A stretch of DNA of 6,300 bases from Campylobacterota bacterium. GTDB lineage: Bacteria; Campylobacterota; Campylobacteria; Campylobacterales; JALSKU01. Location of the stretch: contig JAADDL010000163.1 of the NCBI GenBank assembly GCA_013153915.1, positions 1 to 6,300 of the forward strand, given 5' to 3'. Shown piece after piece: positions 1 through 5,559 of this stretch. Within the stretch, counting starts at the first letter, position 1, and every line of letters begins with the position of its first letter. Position numbers and translations under genes: made by a program. Under the pieces are notes generated by a model. It saw only the letters and a program-made list of their open reading frames with translations, did no database searches and had not been told where the DNA came from.

Positions 1-158
1 TCGGTAGAGACGGCAAGATCCGGCAATCCAACCTTTTGAACAAAAAGCCTTTTTTGGTCGATATGCGTATTTTTTGTAGATAAAAGAGTGATTTCAATAG
101 CCAAAGAAGATATGATGATTATAAAAAAAACAAGGAAATATCTTAGATTTTTACTCAA
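1..158 (-). CDS. Hypothetical membrane-anchored or secreted protein, 3' end cut by window edge
   Basis: The minus strand is open from a TTG codon at 158–156 to the left edge, giving 52 visible residues. There is no ATG or GTG in this frame; the frame is closed upstream by a TGA at 176–174, so TTG is the only reasonable start. A purine-rich GAGAAGCGAG stretch sits directly before it. The protein starts with a few polar and basic residues (SKNLR), then a hydrophobic segment at about residues 7–20, which could be a signal anchor. A soluble part follows, containing KRLFVQKVGLPDLAVST. I do not recognise a named family with certainty; the VGLPDLAVST stretch looks like a conserved region of uncharacterised campylobacterial proteins, but that is memory rather than proof. 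It lies 35 bp after the preceding NosL-like gene, so the two are probably cotranscribed. Function unknown. Confidence 0.55.
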   Translation of the reverse strand, partial: MSKNLRYFLVFFIIIISSLAIEITLLSTKNTHIDQKRLFVQKVGLPDLAVST

Positions 159-193
159 CTCGCTTCTCGCATATCATATTAGCGCATAACATA

Positions 194-910
194 TCAATTT
201 GACTTACTATCTAACGACCACACTAAGTCGTCATCTAATTCGTCAAATCTTTTTATAAATTTACCGAAATGGTCATCTTTAAAGTTTTGCGCCTCTTTTA
301 ATGTTTTAAACGGTATCAGCTCATTTCCCATAGGTCCTAAAACATTGCTCCAAAAAACATAATAAGCTTTTGTGGCATCGATTCCTTTTTGTGTATAGTA
401 GTCCGTTACGAGCATTTTTGTAATGCTTTTTCTAAATTTTTTAATATCATAATTGCCGTAATCATCGGGGTTAAAATAAAATTTCATCATATCTTTAACA
501 CCGTCAAAGCTAAAATGGTGAATCTTTCCGTCTTTTTTATAAAATATTTGAGCCGCCCATCTTGGATACTTATATACAAACATACCGCAAACGGGACACT
601 TTTCATCTTTGCTTACTTTAACTTGTCCGAAAACCTTTTTTTTAAGTCTTTTTACATCCCAAAGATAGTATGCCACGGCATCAAGCTGTTTTTTTCCAAG
701 TCTTTTACAAAGTTTTTTCTCTTTTATATCTTTTTTAAGTTCTTCGATACTCTTATACGAGGATAAATCGATATCTTTCTTGCAAACTTTTTTATAGATA
801 TTCTTTCCCATAGGGTAGTAGATAACTTTTTTTTGATTGTCAGTAATAGCATTTAAATAAGAGATAAATATAAATGCGATAAAAAATATCGTAAAAAAAC
901 TTTTTTTCAT
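194..910 (-). CDS. NosL-family protein with an extra N-terminal degenerate cytochrome c-like region
   Basis: This is a 238-residue exported protein. Residues 1–22 form a signal peptide (MKKSFF, then a hydrophobic run). Residues 30–90 are not part of ordinary NosL. They contain MGKNIYKKVC, a second Cys at 68, and QLDAVAYYLWDVKR, which resembles the first and last helices of a class I cytochrome c, but there is no CXXCH, so c-type haem attachment is not expected. From about 100 the NosL domain begins with KCPVCGM (C105, C108, M110), followed by the conserved HHFSFDGVKDMMKFYF stretch and a GPMG turn (M194). It should therefore still bind Cu(I). The start at 910 is chosen because GGGGGA lies 4 nt upstream and the signal peptide begins cleanly there; a TTG at 928 in the same frame lies upstream of that ribosome site. 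The gene sits beyond the terminator of the nos operon and probably has its own promoter. The NosL assignment is firm; the cytochrome-like ancestry is inferred from pattern only. Confidence 0.85.
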   Translation of the reverse strand: MKKSFFTIFFIAFIFISYLNAITDNQKKVIYYPMGKNIYKKVCKKDIDLSSYKSIEELKKDIKEKKLCKRLGKKQLDAVAYYLWDVKRLKKKVFGQVKVSKDEKCPVCGMFVYKYPRWAAQIFYKKDGKIHHFSFDGVKDMMKFYFNPDDYGNYDIKKFRKSITKMLVTDYYTQKGIDATKAYYVFWSNVLGPMGNELIPFKTLKEAQNFKDDHFGKFIKRFDELDDDLVWSLDSKSN

Positions 911-1052
911 AAAATCCCCCATAATCAAGATATAAAATGATACACCCGAAGTGTTAAATAATTGTTAATTTTTTATGTATATTTTAAATTTTTTGATAAC
1001 CATAATCAATATCTTTATTGATTCAGCAAAACAAGCTTATACAGAAAAACCT
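911..1052 (-). promoter_or_regulatory. Intergenic region with probable promoter for the downstream NosL-like gene
   Basis: This is 142 bp of very AT-rich DNA between the operon terminator and the next gene, with no credible ORF. On the minus strand a TATCAT hexamer (942–937, five of six matches to TATAAT) would place a transcription start about 20 nt before the ATG; a TATATC at 934–929 is an alternative. No good TTGACA at 17 bp is seen, but T/A-rich tracts upstream are typical of campylobacterial sigma70 promoters, where the -35 box is weak. An imperfect dyad, TTGAT-N7-ATCAA (993–1009), lies about 50 bp upstream of the candidate -10 and could be an operator. The promoter is inferred mainly from the terminator before it. 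Confidence 0.4.
915..920 (-). promoter_or_regulatory. Ribosome binding site deciding the start of the cytochrome-like NosL gene
   Basis: GGGGGA on the minus strand lies 4 nt before the ATG at 910–908. It falls inside the upstream TTG extension of the frame (928) and therefore favours the inner ATG. The same GGGGGA sequence serves nosC1 in this window. Confidence 0.55.
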
Positions 1053-1080
1053 AAAAAACGACAAGCAGTTGTCGTTTTTC
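1053..1080 (-). terminator. Rho-independent terminator at the end of the nos operon
   Basis: A perfect 11-bp stem (AAAAACGACAA at 1054–1064 against TTGTCGTTTTT at 1069–1079) encloses a 4-nt loop. Read on the minus strand the hairpin ends in a run of six T, and it begins about 12 nt after the stop codon of the last gene of the operon. The A-run on the other side makes it potentially bidirectional, though no plus-strand gene needs it. Confidence 0.85.
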
Positions 1081-1091
1081 TTTACGGTTTT

Positions 1092-1559
1092 TCACATATC
1101 AAGGTATTTTATTAGACCTTTTGTGATTTGATTAAATCTCAGAACTTTTGTTCCGCCGTATTTTAATTCAAACATTTTAACACTATTCATATTTGCAAAA
1201 GGCACCAAATCATCACCTTTTGGTCCTATAAGTCTGCTTCCAAAGACATAATAAGCTTTTTTTGCATCAACCGTTTTCCCGGTTAAATAATCTTGCACAA
1301 CCATTTTTTTGATATCTTTTACAGTTTTTGCTCCGTAGCTTTCATAGTACCAAGGTCTATAATAAAAATCCATCATACTTTTTACCGAACTAAAATAGGC
1401 TTTCTTGCCGTTTTTTAGCTCAATCATACAGACCAAGTTGCCGTATTTATTTACATTCCACCCAAATAACGGATCTTTAGCGTCCTTTGGAACCTTTAAC
1501 TCTCCTGCAAATGCGAAAATCGCAAAAAATATCATCAATACTGCTAAAACTCTTTTCAT
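1092..1559 (-). CDS. Secreted NosL-like protein lacking copper ligands
   Basis: This is a 155-residue protein with a signal peptide (residues 1–19, ending FAFAG). The mature part aligns along its length with the NosL domain encoded at 194–910: both share a (S)xxKxMMxFYYxP block, a DY-T-GKxxDAKKAYYVF block and a GPxGxxLxPF block. The copper motif KCPVCGM is replaced by KDPLFGW (D29, F32, W34), and the Met of the GPMG turn is Lys (K114). The only Cys is C44, at a different position. A copper-carrying role like that of NosL is thus unlikely; a scaffold, partner or regulatory role is possible but unproven. The ribosome site is the best in the window (GGAGG, 6 nt before ATG), suggesting that the gene is well expressed rather than decaying. 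It follows nosY by 13 bp and is the last gene before the terminator. Confidence 0.85.
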   Translation of the reverse strand: MKRVLAVLMIFFAIFAFAGELKVPKDAKDPLFGWNVNKYGNLVCMIELKNGKKAYFSSVKSMMDFYYRPWYYESYGAKTVKDIKKMVVQDYLTGKTVDAKKAYYVFGSRLIGPKGDDLVPFANMNSVKMFELKYGGTKVLRFNQITKGLIKYLDM

Positions 1560-1572
1560 ATCTTACCTCCCG

Positions 1573-2400
1573 TTATAAAATATCTTTTTTCTTAAATATA
1601 ATATACCCTAAAACTGCAAAAACAAATCCTAAAATTATAGGGTAAACAACAGAATAAGCAACAAATAAGGTATGACCGAAAGTATCGAGTATATAGTATG
1701 CCACGGGACCTATGACGGTCAATTCGGGGTCAAATAGGCTTATAGCTCCTACTCTAAATACTTCTAACGGATTTAAAAGAGATATCGTGATGATAAGATT
1801 ATCCGAAATACGATTTTGTAGCATAAGGCCGATGAGCGCGATATCTATAAAGGCAAGCATAACTATCCACACCACGAACGAAGCACCTATGGCAACATCA
1901 TGAGACCTTACTATAGATGATATGAAAAACGCTATACCCAAAAACGAAAAAGATAGTCCGAACAATAAACAAGAATATAGCACAAGCATATCATAAGGCA
2001 ATGCCCCGCCTTTAAAAACACCGTAAGCCACTCCCAAAAAAAGAGCGATAATAACAGGCATAAATACGGTCAAAAATCTTCCTGTCATTTTGCCCCAGTA
2101 GTAATCTCTTAAAGATATAGGAAACGAGAGCATATACTCCAGGATATTACTCTCTTTATCGCCCGCTATTGACTTCACGGTTGTTGTCAATATGAAAATC
2201 GGCAATATAATAATAGTAACTTGCATATATATCAAAAGCAGTCTGCTAAGACCGCTAAAACCCATAACTACCGAATTGGTTATGCCAGTTATAAAAAAAA
2301 GCGCCATCAAGCCGCCGAAAACTATACTGTATATAAAAAACCATTTTGATTTAATAGACTCTTTTATATCAAGTTTTGCTACTAATAATAAATTTTTCAC
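1573..2400 (-). CDS. nosY: NosY, ABC-type permease for NosZ copper-site maturation
   Basis: This 275-residue ABC-2 type membrane protein is the permease half of NosDFY, which acts in periplasmic assembly of the copper-sulfur centre of nitrous-oxide reductase. Hydrophobic segments are seen at about 21–41, 53–75, 108–130, 137–162, 170–193 and 245–269. A long first cytoplasmic loop contains AGDKESNILEYMLSFP (about 79–94), the usual coupling region of ABC-2 permeases, and the LLNPLEVFR motif (about 208–216) before the last loop is typical of NosY. The C-terminus is short and basic (FKKKDIL). The start is GTG, whose GTGA overlaps the TGA of nosL by 4 bp, so translation is probably coupled. The neighbouring nosF supplies the ATPase. 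Confidence 0.92.
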   Translation of the reverse strand: MKNLLLVAKLDIKESIKSKWFFIYSIVFGGLMALFFITGITNSVVMGFSGLSRLLLIYMQVTIIILPIFILTTTVKSIAGDKESNILEYMLSFPISLRDYYWGKMTGRFLTVFMPVIIALFLGVAYGVFKGGALPYDMLVLYSCLLFGLSFSFLGIAFFISSIVRSHDVAIGASFVVWIVMLAFIDIALIGLMLQNRISDNLIITISLLNPLEVFRVGAISLFDPELTVIGPVAYYILDTFGHTLFVAYSVVYPIILGFVFAVLGYIIFKKKDIL

Positions 2401-2897
2401 CCTTTACCCTTATTTAATTCTTCTTCTTGTTTCTTTTTATTGAACTCTTCAATCTTATATATAACTTTTTTCGCCTCATCAAATGTTAGAGATTTCTTAC
2501 CCTTAGGAAAGGTCTCCTTAGTATATGCGGCTATCCCGTAAGCCATAGGCGTAATACTATCGTCGGTATACATCGCCTTTTTAGCATCTATCCACTTACC
2601 GGTCTTCGCGTCCGTTATCCAAATAACCGCTTTATCTTTCCAAGGAATATGCTCTTCATCCATCCAAAGTACCGCACAACCTATATCGTCAAACTCATAA
2701 TGTTTGCCATTTGCCGGATTGACTATTTGAACGGCGTATTTTCTCTCACTTATAGCCATTTTGCATCTTTCGCACATATCTCTATCCCAGTGCATCTTTG
2801 CGGGTTTTGTCGGATCTTTCTTGTCACATCCGCTAAATGCCGTCAACGAAACAAGAGAGAGTACGATAAAAAAATATATCTTAAATCTTTTTATCAT
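2397..2897 (-). CDS. nosL: NosL, copper chaperone lipoprotein for nitrous-oxide reductase
   Basis: This 166-residue protein has a lipoprotein signal: a basic start, a hydrophobic run, then AFSGC with the modified Cys at 24. It should be tethered to a membrane facing the periplasm. The NosL copper motif is intact as MCERCKM (C42, C45, M47), followed by the family blocks YEFDDIGC (about 67–74), a W-I-D-AKKAMY region (101–110) and TPMAYG (116–121). NosL is known to carry Cu(I) to the NosZ active site together with NosDFY. The C-terminus is a charged helix rich in K and E. The gene overlaps the end of nosF by 17 bp and the start of nosY by 4 bp. Its place between nosF and nosY differs from the F–Y–L order known in Wolinella. 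Of the three NosL-family genes here, this is the canonical one. Confidence 0.95.
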   Translation of the reverse strand: MIKRFKIYFFIVLSLVSLTAFSGCDKKDPTKPAKMHWDRDMCERCKMAISERKYAVQIVNPANGKHYEFDDIGCAVLWMDEEHIPWKDKAVIWITDAKTGKWIDAKKAMYTDDSITPMAYGIAAYTKETFPKGKKSLTFDEAKKVIYKIEEFNKKKQEEELNKGKG

Positions 2898-3522
2898 CGG
2901 TGACTTTACCTATATCCAAATATATCATTCTATTGATAAGCCCCTCTAAATCCTCCAGCCTATGAGTTATATAAATAACAGAACTTTTAGGATCCAAACC
3001 TTTTAATAGATGATAAAAGTTTTCTCTACCTTTAGGGTCGAGATTTGCCGTAGGCTCATCAAATATATATAGCTCACTCTTTCTGGCTAACGCTATAGCT
3101 ATCAAGAGTTTTTGCTTCATGCCTCCCGAGAGTTTAAAAAAAGGCTTATTCATATTGGCTTGTATATCAAGCTCCATATCCTCAGCCTCTTTGATAATAA
3201 TCTTCTCATCAACTCCCGAAGTCACGCAGATATAATTTATCAAATCTTTTATGCTTATTTTGATAGGAGGAGGAAGCTGGGGTATAAAACTTATCTTTTT
3301 CAATATCTTGGTCCTATCTTTTATCGGATCCATCCCTCCGACTTCGATAGTACCTTCATTTAGTCTGTAATACCCCAAAATAGCTCTAACCAAAGTAGTT
3401 TTGCCCGCACCGTTAGGTCCGAGCATAGCTATTTTGTCCCCTTCCTCAATATCAATAGACACATGATCAAGGACATTCCCCTCTCCGAAATTTTTTACGG
3501 CATCCCTAATCTTTACAATCAT
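2881..3522 (-). CDS. nosF: NosF, ABC transporter ATP-binding protein
   Basis: This 213-residue cytoplasmic ATPase energises the NosDFY complex. All nucleotide-binding motifs are present: Walker A GPNGAGKT (35–42), Q-loop Gln82, signature LSGGMKQ (131–137), Walker B LYIFDEPTA (151–159, catalytic Glu156), D-loop NLDP and switch His187. The protein ends soon after the H-loop, so it lacks the C-terminal extension of about 90 residues found in the longer proteobacterial NosF proteins (about 300 residues); the short form fits other campylobacterial nos clusters. It starts by ATGA overlap with nosH and has no strong ribosome site of its own, which suggests translational coupling. ABC ATPases look alike; the assignment as NosF rests on the neighbours nosL, nosY and nosH. 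Confidence 0.93.
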   Translation of the reverse strand: MIVKIRDAVKNFGEGNVLDHVSIDIEEGDKIAMLGPNGAGKTTLVRAILGYYRLNEGTIEVGGMDPIKDRTKILKKISFIPQLPPPIKISIKDLINYICVTSGVDEKIIIKEAEDMELDIQANMNKPFFKLSGGMKQKLLIAIALARKSELYIFDEPTANLDPKGRENFYHLLKGLDPKSSVIYITHRLEDLEGLINRMIYLDIGKVTDDKKI

Positions 3523-4430
3523 ACTAAATTCTTTAATCTAAATTGAAAATTATAGGCATCTGTATGGCAAACATCAAAACACCTAGCACACATAATGCAA
3601 TCACCATCTTTCACTAACTGCTTAGTTATACCTTTTTCTTTTCTCTCTTTATCATATTTAGGCTTTATAAAGTCGATAACATGCTCTTCGGGACAAACAG
3701 CCAAACAAGCTCCACAGTGGTCACACTTATCGTTATCCCACTGAACTCTTGTAGCACTTACCCATCCTACAAGATTATATGTGGTTCCGACAGGACAAAC
3801 ATATTTACACCAAGCTCTTCTTGATACGAAAATCTCAAAAAGAAGTAAAACTACGACCCAAACAACCGCGAGACTCCACCCGTAAACGATAAATCTGCTT
3901 ATGATACCTATCGGATTGATAACTTCAAACACGAGATAGCCGTCAACCGCAGCCGCTATTAGAAAAACCGCCCAAAAGAAAAATCTAACTCTATGGTCAA
4001 ATTTTCTCTCTTTTATGATTCTTTTTCTAACGAGCTTAAGATGTATATGCTCTCCAATTTCACTTAAAAAACCGTATGGACATACCCATCCGCAGTAAGC
4101 TTTACCGCCGACAAGCAGATAAAAAACAAGTAGCGTCGAAGTACCGATGATAACATTCGTATGTATATGGTGTTCTGCGGCAAATATCTCCAAGCCCGTA
4201 AACAGATCTATCAGGTGAAATCCAAGAAGCCTAGAACCGTTTAGAGTACCCTCAAGCACTTGCACATCGGCATTGAACGAGAGAAAGAAAAATAGATTTA
4301 TCACTATGATACTTATCCATCTCCAAGCTCTCCAAGTAAGCCTTGTTTTTCCGTTTTTGTTTTTTTCAACCAAAGTTGAAAGCAAAGAGGCTCCTATGAG
4401 CTCTCTTTGACTATCATGATATCTATCCAT
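3519..4430 (-). CDS. nosH: NosH, NapH-like membrane iron-sulfur protein (quinol oxidation)
   Basis: This 303-residue inner-membrane protein is related to NapH and NosR C-terminal regions. Hydrophobic segments occur at about 38–52, 92–110, 148–170 and 182–202. Two CX3CP motifs, CGWVCP (C113/C117) and CKYVCP (C208/C212), follow membrane segments as in all NapH proteins. The C-terminal domain holds two [4Fe-4S] sites: C236, C239, C242, C246 (CDHCGACLAVCP) and C278, C281, C284, C288 (CIMCARCFDVC). In the model for Wolinella-type nos systems, NosH takes electrons from menaquinol and passes them via NosG to the cytochromes NosC1/NosC2 and then NosZ. The name NosH rather than NapH is based on the nos neighbours. 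An AAGGCAG ribosome site lies just before the ATG, 11 bp after the nosC2 stop. Confidence 0.93.
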   Translation of the reverse strand: MDRYHDSQRELIGASLLSTLVEKNKNGKTRLTWRAWRWISIIVINLFFFLSFNADVQVLEGTLNGSRLLGFHLIDLFTGLEIFAAEHHIHTNVIIGTSTLLVFYLLVGGKAYCGWVCPYGFLSEIGEHIHLKLVRKRIIKERKFDHRVRFFFWAVFLIAAAVDGYLVFEVINPIGIISRFIVYGWSLAVVWVVVLLLFEIFVSRRAWCKYVCPVGTTYNLVGWVSATRVQWDNDKCDHCGACLAVCPEEHVIDFIKPKYDKERKEKGITKQLVKDGDCIMCARCFDVCHTDAYNFQFRLKNLV

Positions 4431-4441
4431 CAGTCTGCCTT

Positions 4442-4981
4442 TTATTGATTATTGTATTTATCCCACTTCTCTTTAAAGGTTGAAATCTCAGTTGCAAGTT
4501 GATCTAACTTCTCTTCATCCATCTTTTGAAGAAGTCCGTACATTACATAGTTTCTTCTTTTACCAGACTTAAACTCTTTAAGTTGCTCAAGAATATACTC
4601 TTTTGATTTGCCAACCAAATTAGGACCAATTATACCTCTACCATTTACTCCATGGCAAGATGAACAATTCTGCTTATAAAGTTTGCTAACTTTAAATGCG
4701 GAAAGATTGCCTGCTTTATTTTTTAAAGCTTCAAGTTTTTTGTCAAGTTCTTTAGTTTTACTCTTAAGAGCTTCTTCCGCTGCAGCCGCATTTTCCTCAG
4801 CGGTAGGCTGAGTCTCCTCTTTTACAACAGCAGGTTTTTTGAGTTGTACTTTTATCTCCGAAGCCTTAATGATTCTATGTATCTCATCAAGTTTATGCAC
4901 TTGTTTATCTAGAGTATACATATAGTAACTCGCCCAAAGAGCCAATATTGTAGCAATAGCCGCAATCAAGTGTCTAATCAT
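4442..4981 (-). CDS. nosC2: NosC2, membrane-anchored monohaem cytochrome c
   Basis: This 179-residue protein has an uncleaved-looking N-terminal anchor (about 4–22), then a charged, Ala/Glu/Lys-rich stretch (about 50–95) predicted to be helical or coiled-coil. A C-terminal class I cytochrome c domain follows, with a single haem site CSSCH (106–110), the GIIGPNLVGK turn (116–125) and a probable distal Met at 147. It acts in the periplasm as a carrier between the NosG/NosH module and NosZ, a role inferred from position and from the Wolinella model. It shares with NosC1 the G-GIIGP-L-GK and EFKSGKR-N blocks, so the two arose by duplication. Its start overlaps the nosC1 stop by 4 bp (ATGA). C1/C2 naming follows gene order. 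Confidence 0.9.
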   Translation of the reverse strand: MIRHLIAAIATILALWASYYMYTLDKQVHKLDEIHRIIKASEIKVQLKKPAVVKEETQPTAEENAAAAEEALKSKTKELDKKLEALKNKAGNLSAFKVSKLYKQNCSSCHGVNGRGIIGPNLVGKSKEYILEQLKEFKSGKRRNYVMYGLLQKMDEEKLDQLATEISTFKEKWDKYNNQ

Positions 4982-5559
4982 TTTCCATTCCTTATTTTTA
5001 GTAATTTTGCATTAAAATCGGCTATTTCATCTGAAATAGCCTTAAGTCTTTTATCATCAAGCCTACTTATTAAGCTTTTCATAAAAATATTTTTCCTTTT
5101 CCCACTTTTAAATTCCATAAGTTTGCCGTATATATATTTACCGTCTTTTCCAAGCAAAGAAGGACCGATAATACCATTACCATAATCATCATGACAAGCA
5201 GAGCAATGCACAATAAAATCATGACTAAGCTTATTAATCATCAAGCTTATCTTAATCCTCTCATAAGGTGATTTTATGTGCATATATGCATCTATAGTTG
5301 TTCTATAGCTGACATTTTGATCTTCGCTCTTATCTTCATTTTTACCATTCTGCTTATTGTAAGAGTAATAAAATTGCCCTCCATTTTCCTTGTTGACACT
5401 CTTTTTATTCTCAACTTTTACGGCGTTTTGAGTAACTTTGATACTACCCTCTTTAGCAACACCGCTTGTTGTCCCCTCGTTATTGTCTTTCTTGTCTCCA
5501 CAACCTTGTATCATCAAAATTGCAACACAAGAAAAAAGAGCTACGGCAAATTTACGCAT
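4978..5559 (-). CDS. nosC1: NosC1, lipoprotein monohaem cytochrome c
   Basis: This 193-residue protein has a lipoprotein signal ending MIQGC (lipid Cys20). It continues with a long hydrophilic linker of low complexity rich in N, K, E and S (about 21–105), then a cytochrome c domain with one haem site CSACH (119–123), the GIIGPSLLGK turn and a probable distal Met160. It is expected to sit in the periplasm on a lipid tether and to relay electrons towards NosZ. The start at 5559 is preferred over an ATG at 5574 because GGGGGA lies 7 nt before it and the signal peptide then begins with MRKF. With this start it overlaps nosG by 8 bp; the stop overlaps nosC2 by 4 bp. Confidence 0.9.
   Translation of the reverse strand: MRKFAVALFSCVAILMIQGCGDKKDNNEGTTSGVAKEGSIKVTQNAVKVENKKSVNKENGGQFYYSYNKQNGKNEDKSEDQNVSYRTTIDAYMHIKSPYERIKISLMINKLSHDFIVHCSACHDDYGNGIIGPSLLGKDGKYIYGKLMEFKSGKRKNIFMKSLISRLDDKRLKAISDEIADFNAKLLKIRNGK

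Noticed and set aside
389..766. Plus-strand open frame of 125 residues inside the NosL-fusion gene
   Set aside because: It is an antisense shadow of a clear NosL-family gene, rich in F, I and K from the reverse of Lys/Glu codons, with no ribosome site or family resemblance.
911..928. TTG at 928 as the start of the NosL-fusion gene
   Set aside because: It would put six residues before MKKSFF, and the GGGGGA ribosome site lies inside it; the ATG at 910 is better.
943..965. Possible NssR/CRP-like site from TTAAC half-sites on the minus strand
   Set aside because: The two TTAAC copies are in direct rather than inverted orientation, and the area is so AT-rich that chance matches are expected.
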